Below the pieces are notes generated by a model, which saw nothing but the letters and a program-made list of their open reading frames with translations, made no database searches and had not been told where the DNA came from. The translations under genes and the position numbers were made by a program. Below, piece by piece: positions 1 through 7,924 of a stretch of DNA of 43,281 nucleotides. The stretch is from Thermomonospora catenispora (GTDB lineage Bacteria > Actinomycetota > Actinomycetes > Streptosporangiales > Streptosporangiaceae): positions 25,129 through 68,409 of the forward strand of contig NZ_RRYT01000026.1 in assembly GCF_006363815.1 (NCBI RefSeq), in the 5' to 3' direction. Positions within the stretch are counted from its first letter, which is position 1. The number at the start of each line of letters is the position of its first letter.

Positions 1-1252
1 GATCAAGGCGGCGGCCGCCGCGGTCAACGCCGAGCTGGGCGTGCTGGAGCCGGACATGGCGGAGGCGATCCGGGAGGCGGCCGAGGAGATCGCGGCGGGC
101 CGCTGGCACGACCAGTTCCCGGTCGATGTGTTCCAGACCGGATCGGGCACCTCGTCCAACATGAACGCCAACGAGGTGATCGCCACGTTGGCGACCGAGC
201 GGCTGGGCCGCCCGGTGCACCCCAACGACCATGTGAACGCCTCCCAGTCCTCCAACGACGTCTTCCCCTCCTCCATCCACATCGCGGCGACCGAGGCCGT
301 GGTGGGCGAGCTGATCCCCGCGCTGCGGCGTCTGACGGCGTCGCTGGAGCGCAAGGCCGCCGACTTCGCCCATGTGGTCAAGGCCGGCCGCACCCACTTG
401 ATGGACGCCACCCCGGTCACGCTCGGCCAGGAGTTCGGCGGTTACGCGGCGCAGATGCGGTACGGGGTGGAGCGGCTGGAGGCGGTGCTGCCGCGGCTGG
501 CGGAGCTGCCGCTGGGCGGGACCGCGGTGGGCACCGGGATCAACACCCCGCCCGGGTTCGCCGCCAAGGTGATCGCGAGGATCGCCGCCGAGACCGGGCT
601 GCCGCTGACCGAGGCCCGCGACCACTTCGAGGCGCAGGGGGCCCGGGACGCGCTGGTGGAGACCAGCGGGGCGCTGCGCACCATCGCGGTCGGGCTCAAC
701 AAGATCGCCAACGACCTGCGGTGGATGGGGTCGGGGCCGACCGCCGGGCTGGCCGAGATCCGGCTGCCGGACCTGCAGCCGGGCTCCTCGATCATGCCCG
801 GCAAGGTCAACCCGGTGATCTGCGAGGCGGTGCTCCAGGTGGTCGCGCAGGTGGTGGGCAACGACGCGGCGGTGGCGTTCGGCGGGGCGGCCGGCAACTT
901 CGAGCTGAACGTGATGCTGCCGATGATGGCCCGCAACATCCTGGAGTCCATCCGGCTGCTGGCCGGCGCCTCCCGGCTGCTGGCCGACCGGTGCGTGGAC
1001 GGCATCGACGCCGACGTGGAACGCTGCCGCGTCTACGCCGAGTCCTCGCCGTCGATCGTCACCCCGCTCAACCGGTATCTGGGGTACGAGGAGGCCGCCG
1101 CCGTCGCCAAGCAGGCGCTGGCGGAGCGCAAGACGATCCGGCAGGTGGTGCTGGAGCGCGGTCACGTCGAGCAGGGAAAGATCACCCTGGAGGAGCTCGA
1201 CGCCGCCCTCGACGTGCTGGCGATGACCGGCCGGCCGGCGCCCGGCCGCTGA
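1..1252 (+). CDS. fumC: class II fumarate hydratase (5' truncated by window edge)
   Basis: Class II fumarase interconverts fumarate and L-malate in the TCA cycle as a cytosolic homotetramer without an iron-sulfur cluster. The open frame enters from the left edge at base 2, so 416 residues are visible of about 465 usual for the family; roughly the first 50 are missing. The fumarase/aspartase signature [11 protein letters not shown] is at about 781-814. The [14 protein letters not shown] and HPNDHVN substrate-binding blocks lie near 134-240. The C-terminal domain is complete and ends in TGA. It is the only plus-strand gene before 12.6 kb and converges on the cell-wall gene at 1310. In M. tuberculosis fum also neighbours phoH2. 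The assignment is secure; only the true start cannot be seen. Confidence 0.97.
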   Translation, partial: IKAAAAAVNAELGVLEPDMAEAIREAAEEIAAGRWHDQFPVDVFQTGSGTSSNMNANEVIATLATERLGRPVHPNDHVNASQSSNDVFPSSIHIAATEAVVGELIPALRRLTASLERKAADFAHVVKAGRTHLMDATPVTLGQEFGGYAAQMRYGVERLEAVLPRLAELPLGGTAVGTGINTPPGFAAKVIARIAAETGLPLTEARDHFEAQGARDALVETSGALRTIAVGLNKIANDLRWMGSGPTAGLAEIRLPDLQPGSSIMPGKVNPVICEAVLQVVAQVVGNDAAVAFGGAAGNFELNVMLPMMARNILESIRLLAGASRLLADRCVDGIDADVERCRVYAESSPSIVTPLNRYLGYEEAAAVAKQALAERKTIRQVVLERGHVEQGKITLEELDAALDVLAMTGRPAPGR

Positions 1253-1260
1253 GCCGTGCT

Positions 1261-1294
1261 CCGCAGGCCCCGGAAGAACGCCGGCGGCCTGCGG
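1261..1294. terminator. hairpin between convergent fumC and lytic transglycosylase gene
   Basis: CCGCAGGCC at 1261-1269 pairs perfectly with GGCCTGCGG at 1286-1294, and the loop holds a further CCGG/CCGG pairing. It fills the 57-bp gap between two converging stops and can act on both strands. There is no T-tract, as is common for actinobacterial terminators. Confidence 0.6.
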
Positions 1295-1309
1295 CGAAGA
1301 GGCTGCGGA

Positions 1310-1870
1310 TCAGTACCAGCCCTTCTTTTTGAAATGCTTCCAGGCCCGGCACGGAGTGCCGTATCGCCGAGCGATATAGCGCAGGCCCCAGATGATCTGG
1401 GTGCGCGGATTGGTCTCCCAGTCGTCGCCGGCGTCGGCCATCTTGGTCGGGGGCAGCGCCTGCGGAATGCCGTACGCGCCCGAGTGCGGATTCCTGCTCA
1501 AGTGATTCCAGCCGCTCTCGCGGGTCCACAGCCGGTCCAGACAGCGGAGCTGGCGCGGCTCGGGCCAGTTCCGCTCGGCCAGCGTCAGGCCGAGCATCCG
1601 GTTCTCCTCGGCCACCTCGTCGTGGTGGCCGCCGTCGCGGTGGTCGCGGCCCGGACGCCGGACCGGCCGGCGCGCGACCGGGCGGTGCGCCGCCAGGCGG
1701 CGCGCCGACGGCCGCACCGACGGCCGCCCGGCCTTGTGGAGGCGGTGGGCGACCCGGTCGCGTCCGGGACGGTCGGCGGTCTTCCCGACGGCGTGGGCGT
1801 CGGCCGCCGGCAGCGGGCCGAAGGCGACCGCCAACGCCGTCAGCACGGTTCCGGTGCGTTTTCTTCGCAT
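1310..1870 (-). CDS. secreted lytic-transglycosylase-like (SLT-fold) protein
   Basis: Small exported protein of 186 residues. A basic N-terminus and hydrophobic stretch ending in ADAHA form a signal peptide. After a basic, low-complexity linker comes a C-terminal lysozyme-like domain: the WTRESGWN segment carries the likely catalytic Glu, followed by NPHSGAYGIPQA and the ending RYGTPCRAWKHFKKKGWY. Such domains probably cleave or bind peptidoglycan outside the cell. The ATG at 1870 was chosen because it puts the signal peptide at the N-terminus and has GGTGA upstream; an in-frame start at 1900 would add ten residues. The C-terminal domain closely resembles that of the next gene upstream (2046-2903), which suggests local duplication. 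The substrate is unknown. Confidence 0.8.
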   Translation of the reverse strand: MRRKRTGTVLTALAVAFGPLPAADAHAVGKTADRPGRDRVAHRLHKAGRPSVRPSARRLAAHRPVARRPVRRPGRDHRDGGHHDEVAEENRMLGLTLAERNWPEPRQLRCLDRLWTRESGWNHLSRNPHSGAYGIPQALPPTKMADAGDDWETNPRTQIIWGLRYIARRYGTPCRAWKHFKKKGWY

Positions 1871-1991
1871 GCTGCATTCACCGTCGCGTCGTCGTGGCAC
1901 GTCAGGAACGTGCGACGACGGCGAACCGCTGAATCGTCGCGGCGGAAAATCTCTGCCGCCGTTTTACCGACCTTTCGACGGCGTCATGCGT

Positions 1992-2035
1992 TCGGCCCGC
2001 GGAAAGGACGGGCGGCCGTCCTTTCCGCGGGCCGA
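1992..2035 (-). terminator. 19-bp perfect hairpin downstream of second lytic transglycosylase gene
   Basis: Bases 1992-2010 are the exact reverse complement of 2017-2035, with a 6-base GC-rich loop. It begins 10 bases after the stop codon at 2046 and separates that gene from the paralogue at 1310-1870. It is one of the strongest hairpins in the window. Confidence 0.75.
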
Positions 2036-2045
2036 GGGAGCGGGA

Positions 2046-2903
2046 TCAGTACCAGCCGACGCGCTGGGAGTGCGCCCACGCCGCGCACGGAGTGCCGTAG
2101 CGGTCCTTGATGTAGCCCAGGCCCCATTTGATCTGGGTGCGCGGGTTGGTCCGCCAGTCGGCGCCGGCGCTGGCCATCTTGGAGCCGGGCAGCGCCTGCG
2201 GAATGCCGTACGCACCGCTGGTCGGGTTCTGCGCGGTGGTCCGCCAGCCGCTCTCCTTGTCCCACAGCTTCACCAGGCAGCCGAACTGGGTGTCGGGGTC
2301 GAACCCGAAGCTCGGCAGCATCGCCTTGGCGATCTGCTGCGCCTCGCCGACCGGGACGGGGTTCCCGGCGTACGCCTCGGGGGTCGCGGTCGGCGTGGGA
2401 GTGGGCGTGCGGCCCTTGAGTTCCAACACCGGCCGCCTGCGGGCGTCCTTGCGGGCGGCCTCGTCGGCCCGCCGCAGATCCAGCAGCCGCTGCTGCTCCG
2501 CCAGCTGCCGGGGATCGGGCTGCCTGGGCGCCTCGGCCGGCGGCGTCGGCTTGACGGTGGCGGTCTCCCCGCCGCCGGACGTCGCGAAGGCCGCGACGGC
2601 GCCCGCGCCGACCAGCGCGACGGCGGCTCCGGCCACCGCCGCGATCCGCAGCGGCATGCGCCCTGCGCGGCTCTTGCGGTCACGGCCGGTCCCGGGCGCC
2701 GGCGACCGCGACGTCTCGGTCCGCTGCGCCTGCTGCGCGTCCCGGTCGGTCTCGCCGAACGAGGCGCCGGCGACCCGAACGTCCCCGGGAGAGGGCGGGG
2801 GCGCGAACGTCCGCCGTCCCGGCCCCGCCGGGCCGGTCCGCGGTTCCCATTCCTCGTTGCGATCGTCTCGCCTACCAGGGGACCCAGATCGGTCTCCGTA
2901 CAA
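2046..2903 (-). CDS. membrane-anchored lytic-transglycosylase-like protein
   Basis: Layout: a polar, Pro/Arg-rich cytoplasmic N-terminus; one membrane anchor (starting PLRIAAVAG, encoded near 2654-2570); an Ala/Arg/Gln-rich helical stretch; a TPTPTPTATPE linker; and a C-terminal SLT-like domain with the likely catalytic Glu in WDKESGW, then NPTSGAYGIPQA and a WY ending. It probably acts on peptidoglycan at the outer membrane face. The start is uncertain. I chose TTG at 2903 because GGAAGGG lies 6 bases upstream and GC3 in this frame rises from about 2860. The only later candidate is ATG at 2657 (203 aa), directly before the anchor. The frame stays open back to 3080 but is not coding-like there. 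A long structured leader precedes the gene. Confidence 0.75.
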   Translation of the reverse strand: MYGDRSGSPGRRDDRNEEWEPRTGPAGPGRRTFAPPPSPGDVRVAGASFGETDRDAQQAQRTETSRSPAPGTGRDRKSRAGRMPLRIAAVAGAAVALVGAGAVAAFATSGGGETATVKPTPPAEAPRQPDPRQLAEQQRLLDLRRADEAARKDARRRPVLELKGRTPTPTPTATPEAYAGNPVPVGEAQQIAKAMLPSFGFDPDTQFGCLVKLWDKESGWRTTAQNPTSGAYGIPQALPGSKMASAGADWRTNPRTQIKWGLGYIKDRYGTPCAAWAHSQRVGWY

Positions 2904-3001
2904 GGCGGCCCTTCCGACGGTCGCACGCGCATGGGCACGCGTACGAAGGCGTCCACCTCCTGGCCGCGGACCGTGGCGATCATCTCCTCGGGCCCGGCCC
3001 G

Positions 3002-3056
3002 GAGCGGTGCCCCGGCGCGCGGCCGGGCGGGGACCGTCGGCCGGTCCGCACCGCTC
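3002..3056 (-). promoter_or_regulatory. predicted three-way-junction RNA in the leader of the lytic transglycosylase gene
   Basis: Bases 3002-3010 pair with 3048-3056 (9 bp). Between them are two complete hairpins, 3011-3016/3022-3027 (6 bp, 5-base loop) and 3031-3036/3042-3047 (6 bp, 5-base loop), with only three unpaired bases at the junction. All pairs are Watson-Crick. It lies between a possible promoter near 3118-3146 and the start at 2903, so it would be transcribed as leader. It could be a cis-regulatory RNA, or only stable GC-rich structure. I do not recognise it as a known riboswitch. Confidence 0.45.
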
Positions 3057-3117
3057 GGAGGTGCTTACGGCCGCACACAATGCCTGAGGTCAGGGGGTGG
3101 TTCGCAACCAAAACGCA

Positions 3118-3146
3118 ACATTTGAGACGGCTGCCCGTGATGTCAA
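3118..3146 (-). promoter_or_regulatory. possible promoter for the lytic transglycosylase gene
   Basis: The minus strand has a perfect TTGACA at 3146-3141, with AAATGT 17 bases downstream as a poor -10. It sits in a locally AT-richer stretch (about 3080-3220). Transcription from here would give a leader of about 200 bases holding the three-way junction. The -10 is weak, so the call is tentative. Confidence 0.35.
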
Positions 3147-3295
3147 CTCGACGACCCTGACCCCGGAACGCCCCATAGAGCTGGGATTTAGGGAATTTGC
3201 CACGTCTTGTGTGAGCTTTGCCACAGCATGACGGAACGACGTCGCACCGTCGCGTTCGGCATCGGCCCGCGCCCCGGCGCGGCCCCGGCGAACGG

Positions 3296-3327
3296 CCTCG
3301 GAGCCGCCCGCGGGGGCGGCTCCGAGG
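3296..3327 (-). terminator. 13-bp hairpin downstream of phoH
   Basis: CCTCGGAGCCGCC at 3296-3308 is the exact complement of GGCGGCTCCGAGG at 3315-3327, with a six-base loop. It begins 34 bases after the phoH stop and closes that unit before the lytic transglycosylase promoter. Confidence 0.7.
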
Positions 3328-3361
3328 CGGACGCGCCGGCCGGCCGGGACCGGCCTCCTCG

Positions 3362-4690
3362 TCAGAGTCCGACGTCGCCGAGCAGATCGGTCACCAAAGC
3401 GGCGATCGGGGACCGCTCCGAGCGGGTCAGCGTCACATGCGCGAACAGCGGATGCCCCTTGAGCCGCTCCACCACGGCGGCCACCCCGTCGTGCCGGCCG
3501 ACCCGCAGGTTGTCGCGCTGCGCCACGTCGTGGGTCAGCACCACCCGCGACCCGGTGCCGATCCGCGACAGCACGGTCAGCAGCACCCCGCGCTCCAGCG
3601 ACTGGGCCTCGTCGACGATCACGAACGCGTCGTGCAGGGACCGGCCGCGGATGTGGGTGAGGGGCAGGACCTCGAGCATGTCGCGGTCCAAAACCTCCTC
3701 GATGACCTCCGGGGCGGTCACCGCCGACAGGGTGTCGTAGACCGCCTGCGCCCAGGGCGACATCTTCTCGCCCTCGGAGCCGGGCAGATAGCCCAGCTCC
3801 TGGCCGCCGACCGCGTACAGCGGGCGGAACACCACCACCTTGCGGTGCCGGCGGCGCTCCAGCACCGCCTCCAGGCCCGCGCACAACGCCAGCGCCGACT
3901 TGCCGGTGCCGGCCCGGCCGCCCAGCGACACGATGCCGATGTCCTCGTCCATCAGCAGGTCGAGGGCGATGCGCTGCTCGGCGGACCGGCCGCGCAGCCC
4001 GAACACCTCACGGTCGCCGCGCACCAGCCGCACCGACTTGTCCGGCTGCACCCGGCCCAGCGCCGAGCTGCGCTCCGACAGCAGCCGCAGCCCGGTGTGG
4101 CAGGGCAGCTCGCGGGCCGCCTCCAGCTCCAGCGTCCCGACCTCGTACAGCTCCTCGATCTGGGCGGCGGTCGCCTCCAGCTCGCGCATGCCGGTCCAGC
4201 CGGACTCCACCACCATCTCGGCCCGGTACTCCTCGGCGGTCAACCCCACCGCCGAGGCCTTCACCCGCAGCGGCAGATCCTTGGAGACCAGCACGACGTC
4301 CCTGCCCTCGCGCGCCAGCCAGGCCGCCACCGACAGGATGCGGGTGTCGTTGTCGCCGAGCCGGAACCCGTCCGGGAGCACCCCGGGATCGGCGTGGTTG
4401 AGCTCGACGCGCAACGAGCCGCCCTGGTCGCCGAGCGGAACGGCCTCGTCGAGACGGCCGTGCTCCACCCGCAGGTCGTCCAGCAGGCGCAGCGCCTGAC
4501 GGGCGAAGTAGCCCAGCTCCGGGTGGTGCCGCTTGGCCTCGAGCTCGGTGATGACGACGATCGGAAGCACGACCTCATGCTCGGCGAACCGGGTCATCGC
4601 CCCCGGGTCGGCGAGCAGGACACTGGTGTCGAGGACGTAGGTACGCCGCTGGGGCTGCTGAATCTGACGGCGCCGGGAGGTTGTGGCCAC
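3362..4690 (-). CDS. phoH: PIN-domain / PhoH-family ATPase (PhoH2 type)
   Basis: A 442-residue fusion of an N-terminal PIN ribonuclease domain and a C-terminal PhoH ATPase. In mycobacteria, PhoH2 proteins are ATP-dependent RNA helicase/ribonucleases. PIN acidic residues are visible at D21 (VLDTS), E49/E51 (TELEAK) and D113/D115 (LGDND). The Walker A GRAGTGKS is at 258-265, and [10 protein letters not shown] is the Walker B region. The GTG at 4690 is preferred because AAGGAG lies 6 bases upstream; translation from 4810 would only add a low-complexity tail. In some mycobacteria phoH2 forms an operon with an antitoxin gene, phoAT. No small gene overlaps its 5' end here, and 264 bp of hairpin-rich DNA separate it from the prenyl synthase upstream. 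Family assignment is firm; the RNA target is unknown. Confidence 0.93.
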   Translation of the reverse strand: MATTSRRRQIQQPQRRTYVLDTSVLLADPGAMTRFAEHEVVLPIVVITELEAKRHHPELGYFARQALRLLDDLRVEHGRLDEAVPLGDQGGSLRVELNHADPGVLPDGFRLGDNDTRILSVAAWLAREGRDVVLVSKDLPLRVKASAVGLTAEEYRAEMVVESGWTGMRELEATAAQIEELYEVGTLELEAARELPCHTGLRLLSERSSALGRVQPDKSVRLVRGDREVFGLRGRSAEQRIALDLLMDEDIGIVSLGGRAGTGKSALALCAGLEAVLERRRHRKVVVFRPLYAVGGQELGYLPGSEGEKMSPWAQAVYDTLSAVTAPEVIEEVLDRDMLEVLPLTHIRGRSLHDAFVIVDEAQSLERGVLLTVLSRIGTGSRVVLTHDVAQRDNLRVGRHDGVAAVVERLKGHPLFAHVTLTRSERSPIAALVTDLLGDVGL

Positions 4691-4762
4691 TGGCTCTCCT
4701 TCGGGCCCCGCCACCGGATGCGGCGACGCGCGTCCGTGGACGGGCATCCCTTGGTGTGGTGT

Positions 4763-4808
4763 GGGGGCGTCCCCCAGGTCGGCTTCTGCAGCGGAGGGTC
4801 GTCCCTCC
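4763..4808 (-). promoter_or_regulatory. two small hairpins in the phoH leader region
   Basis: GGGGG/CCCCC (4763-4775, 3-base loop) and GGAGGG/CCCTCC (4793-4808, 4-base loop) lie in the 264-bp gap upstream of the phoH GTG. They could be leader structures. Apart from these and the palindrome at 4919-4931, I see nothing in the gap and no clear promoter. Confidence 0.25.
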
Positions 4809-4918
4809 ATGCCTCCCGTCCGCCGCGCGCCCGCCGGGTCGTCCGCGACGCGCCGTCGGCCGAGCCGGAGCGGGACGGCCGCGACGTGCGGGAGGGGGCG
4901 CCCCGTCCCGGCCCGCTC

Positions 4919-4931
4919 GCCCGCGGCGGGC
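4919..4931 (-). terminator. short GC hairpin after the prenyl synthase gene
   Basis: GCCCGC and GCGGGC around a single central base, 24 bases beyond the stop codon. It is weak by length, and read-through into phoH is possible. Confidence 0.3.
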
Positions 4932-4954
4932 AGGGCCGCCCTCCGCAGAGCGGG

Positions 4955-5770
4955 TCAGGAGCCGAAGCGCCGGTGCCGCGCGGCGTAGGAGCGCAGCGCC
5001 CGCAGGAAGTCGACCTTGCGGAAGTCCGGCCAGTGAACCTCGCAGAAGTAGAACTCCGAGTGGGCGCTCTGCCAGAGCAGGAAGCCGGAAAGCCGCTGCT
5101 CCCCCGAGGTGCGGATGACCAGGTCGGGGTCGGGTTGGCCGCGCGTGTAGAGATGCTCAGCGATGTGCTCCGCGTCGAGGATCTCGGCGAGCTCCTCGAT
5201 GCTGGTGCCCTTACCCGCCTGCTCCAGGAGCAGGGAGCGCACCGCATCAGCGATCTCACGCCTTCCTCCATACCCAACCGCGACGTTCACAATCAGCCCC
5301 GGGCGGTCGGATGTGGCTTCCTCGGCGTCCTTGAGCACACGCGCGGTCGAGTCGGGCAGCAGGTCCATCGCCCCGACCGGCTTGACGTGCCAGCCGTCGG
5401 CGGCCAGCTTGGCCACCGTGTTCTCGATGATCTCCAGCAGCGGGTTCAGCTCCTTGGCGGGGCGGTTGAGGTTGTCGGTGGACAGCATCCACAGCGTGAC
5501 CACCTCGACCCGCGCCTCGGTGCACCACTGGAGCAGCTCGCTGATCTTGTCTGCGCCGCGACGGTGGCCGGTGCTCACATCGCTCAGGCCCATGGAGCGC
5601 GCCCATCGGCGGTTGCCGTCCAGGATCACGCCGACATGGCGGGGCACCTTGTCGGTGGGCAGCGAGGACTCCAGACGGCGTTCATAGATCCGGTAAATGG
5701 AATCGCGCAGCGCGGCGTACGCCGGGCTGCGCCTGATCGCCGCGGTCAGCCTTCCTCGCCGAACCGCCAT
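4955..5770 (-). CDS. short-chain Z-isoprenyl diphosphate synthase (Rv1086-like)
   Basis: Cis-prenyltransferase of 271 residues. It condenses isopentenyl diphosphate with an allylic diphosphate in Z geometry, at the start of the polyprenyl phosphate carrier pathway for cell-wall synthesis. The catalytic Asp is D51 in DGNRRW (51-56). The signatures TSGEQRLSGFLLWQS and HWPDFRKVDFLRAL near the C-terminus match the M. tuberculosis Rv1086 branch, described as making omega,E,Z-farnesyl diphosphate, better than long-chain UppS. A standard undecaprenyl/decaprenyl synthase role cannot be excluded. ATG 5770 has GGAGGT 8 bases upstream. Its leader has CATAAT at about 5810-5815 (minus) and a tandem 10-base repeat containing CGGCAATC at 5845-5865. 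It is transcribed towards phoH. Confidence 0.92.
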   Translation of the reverse strand: MAVRRGRLTAAIRRSPAYAALRDSIYRIYERRLESSLPTDKVPRHVGVILDGNRRWARSMGLSDVSTGHRRGADKISELLQWCTEARVEVVTLWMLSTDNLNRPAKELNPLLEIIENTVAKLAADGWHVKPVGAMDLLPDSTARVLKDAEEATSDRPGLIVNVAVGYGGRREIADAVRSLLLEQAGKGTSIEELAEILDAEHIAEHLYTRGQPDPDLVIRTSGEQRLSGFLLWQSAHSEFYFCEVHWPDFRKVDFLRALRSYAARHRRFGS

Positions 5771-5983
5771 GGGCTTACCTCCGCGAGCGTCCCCCGTCGA
5801 AACGACGCCTCATTATGGCCCGTTTTGCGAGCGGAGAGGCGATCTCCGGCAATCTTCGGCAATCTCGCCCGCCGCCTCCGCACCGCTCCGCCCCCCGCCG
5901 GGGCGCGGGCTCGTCGCGGGCGTCGGGCCGTCGGACTCGCCTCGTTCAACGACGGCGACGCGGCATTGGTCACGGCGGGGCCG

Positions 5984-6505
5984 TCACACCTTGGGGCCGG
6001 CCGCCCGGGCCCGCTCCACATGGCGCAGCGCCTCCCGCAGCTCGCTCAGCCACGCGTCGGCGTGCTGCCCCACCAGCCGCACGCACCAGGCCAGCGCATC
6101 GCTGCGGCTGCGCGCCACCCCGGCCTCCACCAGGGTGTCCAGCACCCGCCGCTCGGGTTGGCGCAGCCGGGTCATCACCGGGACCGAGAGATTGGTGAAC
6201 ATCTCCCGCCGGCCGCCGCACTCGACCCCCCAGGAGACCTTGTGCCCGAACCGGTGCTCGGCCTCCCGCGCGATCGCGATGCGCCGCTCCCGGGTCTCCT
6301 CCCGGAACCGCGCGATGTGCCCGGCCAGCGCGGAGTCCCGCTCGACGTCCGAGACGCCCTCGGGCAGCTCGGGCGGGGTCAGCCGCCCCACCACGCTGGC
6401 CTCCTCCCGGTCCACCACGACCTCCGGCGGACCCTCGAACCAGTCCTCCGGCAGCCGCCCGGTGAACCAGCCGCGCAGCTTCTCCTCTATTTCACTTGCA
6501 CTCAT
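5984..6505 (-). CDS. conserved hypothetical protein with ribbon-helix-helix-like C-terminus
   Basis: 173 residues, no signal or membrane segment. The family of the first 100 residues is unknown to me; it includes Trp/Glu-rich and Arg-rich helices. Residues 107-147 read as strand (LSVPV), helix (ERRVLDTLVEAG), then SRSDALAWCVRLVG, the strand-helix-turn-helix pattern of ribbon-helix-helix DNA-binding proteins. I infer a transcriptional regulator. ATG 6505 overlaps a perfect palindrome, and a TAATAC -10 lies exactly 7 bases upstream, so the mRNA should be leaderless. That layout suggests autorepression. The next gene upstream (NlpC/P60, 6606-7790) has a similar palindrome at its promoter. An in-frame ATG at 6526 would add 7 residues but cross the -10. 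Confidence 0.7.
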   Translation of the reverse strand: MSASEIEEKLRGWFTGRLPEDWFEGPPEVVVDREEASVVGRLTPPELPEGVSDVERDSALAGHIARFREETRERRIAIAREAEHRFGHKVSWGVECGGRREMFTNLSVPVMTRLRQPERRVLDTLVEAGVARSRSDALAWCVRLVGQHADAWLSELREALRHVERARAAGPKV

Positions 6506-6520
6506 GTAATCAGTATTACA
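6505..6520 (-). promoter_or_regulatory. leaderless promoter with overlapping 16-bp palindrome
   Basis: On the minus strand TGTAATACTGATTACA is a perfect inverted repeat: 6-bp arms with the 4-base centre ACTG. It contains the -10 TAATAC (6518-6513), and its last base falls on the T of... the start region, ending at 6505 where the ATG begins. A bound protein would cover the -10, the transcription start and the start codon together. Confidence 0.6.
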
Positions 6521-6572
6521 AGACAATGGGGCAAAGGCCAGCCGGGCCGGAAGGACGCGGGAAGGGCGGGAA

Positions 6573-6587
6573 CGCGCGGAGCGCGCG
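6573..6587 (-). terminator. small CGCGCG hairpin after the NlpC/P60 gene
   Basis: CGCGCG, loop GAG, CGCGCG, located 19 bases downstream of the NlpC/P60 stop and before the next promoter. Plausible terminator but only 6 bp. Confidence 0.35.
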
Positions 6588-6605
6588 ACGGGAGGGACCG
6601 GGAGG

Positions 6606-7790
6606 CTACAGTCCCGAGGCCGCCAGGCGGGCGGCCAGACGGGGGTTGACCCGGACGGCGCCCTTGAGGTTGCGGGTGTAGACCCGCTGGACCTGCACGA
6701 CGGTGCCCCGGCGAGGCGCGGCGATCATCTTGCCGTCGCCGATGTACAGGGCGATGTGGGAGATGTAGCCCGGGGCGGTCGGGTCGTTGGCCCAGATCAG
6801 CATGTCGCCGGGACGGGCCTTGGAGTAGGGGATGATCCAGCCGGCGCGGGCCTGGTCGGCGGCCACGCGCGGCAGCCGGATGCCGGCCTGGGCGAAGGCG
6901 TACTGCATCAGGCCCGAGCAGTCGTACCCGCCCTCGACCTCGGACTCGCCGCCCCACACGTACGGCCAGCCGAGACGGCTGTAGGCGGCCCGGATCACGA
7001 TCCGGACCTGCTCGGCGGTCATGACCTCGCCCTTGGCGGCGGGCACCTGCCCGCCGGGCGCCGGGATGTCGAGCTCGGGGCTGACCTCGACGGTCTTGGC
7101 CCCCTTGGGCAGCTTCTTGCGCAATGCCTTGGCGATCGCGCCGGCGTTGCGCTTGGAGGCGCTGACCAGCAGCGCGTTCCCGGTGGGAACGCCCAGGGCG
7201 CGCGCGACGCTGCGGGAGACGACCGCGTCGACGTCGGACAGGCCCATGGTGGCGTAGGCGCCGACGCGCAGCTGCGACTGACGGGTCCGGCCGCCGACCG
7301 GGATCTGGCTGCCGAGCGTGACGCCCCCGTCGTTGCCCATCGTGAAGGAGATGGCGATGTCGCCGCCGGCGATGTTGCGCCACAGCGCATCGGACTCGGC
7401 GGTGGGCTTGGGGGTGAACGCCCGGAACGTGGAGGGCTCCACCCCGAGCAGGCCGACGCGCTTGCCGCCGACCATGGCCTGGGCGGCGTCCACGACCTCC
7501 ACCCGCTTGACGCCCTTGGTCGTGCGGACCCGTTCGACGACCTGGGGCGGGAGGGTGGTGGGCGCGGCGATCAGCAGATGCGGGGTGACCCGGCCGCGCA
7601 GCGGCGCCACCTGGACCGCGGCGGCGTCGGTCCCGGTGGACGCGGCGACGTAGCGCTGAACGCCGACGGGCCGCTCGGCCCGATCGTCGGCCTGCCGCCA
7701 GGAGACGAGGACCGCCCCGTCCACGGCGAGGGTCGTCACGATGCCCACACCGATGACCGTCGGCAGCACGCGGCGGCTCGGCTTAGGCAC
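6606..7790 (-). CDS. NlpC/P60-family cell-wall peptidase with MacB-like middle region
   Basis: 394 residues. One membrane segment (about 9-30) is followed by an extracytoplasmic region of about 240 residues. Parts of it (GGDIAISF, LGSQIPVGGR, VDAVVSRSVARALG) resemble the periplasmic core of MacB/FtsX-type permeases. The last 130 residues are an NlpC/P60 (C40) cysteine peptidase with catalytic C291 (YDCSGL) and H345 (ISHIALYIG). These enzymes cut peptidoglycan stem peptides. The third polar position, often His, Asn or Gln, reads MIAAPRRG here. Start is GTG 7790 with AGGGAG upstream. Expression looks controlled by a promoter with a palindrome at 7925-7967 and a leader of about 140 bases. The MacB-like fusion may localise or gate the enzyme, which is inference. 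Confidence 0.85.
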   Translation of the reverse strand: MPKPSRRVLPTVIGVGIVTTLAVDGAVLVSWRQADDRAERPVGVQRYVAASTGTDAAAVQVAPLRGRVTPHLLIAAPTTLPPQVVERVRTTKGVKRVEVVDAAQAMVGGKRVGLLGVEPSTFRAFTPKPTAESDALWRNIAGGDIAISFTMGNDGGVTLGSQIPVGGRTRQSQLRVGAYATMGLSDVDAVVSRSVARALGVPTGNALLVSASKRNAGAIAKALRKKLPKGAKTVEVSPELDIPAPGGQVPAAKGEVMTAEQVRIVIRAAYSRLGWPYVWGGESEVEGGYDCSGLMQYAFAQAGIRLPRVAADQARAGWIIPYSKARPGDMLIWANDPTAPGYISHIALYIGDGKMIAAPRRGTVVQVQRVYTRNLKGAVRVNPRLAARLAASGL

Positions 7791-7854
7791 GGCACCACTC
7801 CCTCATCGCGCCCCCCTTGCCAGGGCTCTGCTCCCCCACCGGCGCGGCCTCTCG

Positions 7855-7874
7855 GGTCCGGAAATACCCGGACC
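7855..7874 (-). promoter_or_regulatory. leader hairpin of the NlpC/P60 mRNA
   Basis: GGTCCGG (7855-7861) pairs with CCGGACC (7868-7874), with a six-base AT-rich loop. It lies within the predicted 140-base leader. Function unknown. Confidence 0.35.
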
Positions 7875-7924
7875 GAACCCCGCCACCCCGACCGTAAGGG
7901 CGACGTCACATCAGCCGCACGTGC

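Noticed and set aside
2867-2900. GGTAGGCGA on minus, resembling the 3' end of c-di-AMP (ydaO) riboswitches
   Set aside because: The other conserved blocks of that riboswitch are not found upstream, and the match lies inside the probable coding region.
3362-5770. A toxin-antitoxin pair made of phoH and a small upstream antitoxin gene
   Set aside because: The 264 bp before phoH have no frame with a start, ribosome site and coding composition.
3218-6649. An open plus-strand frame of over 1100 codons, antisense to phoH, the prenyl synthase and the RHH-like gene
   Set aside because: It is rich in Gln, His, Arg and Pro, has no domain, and exists because GC-rich third positions on the minus strand remove stops on the other strand.
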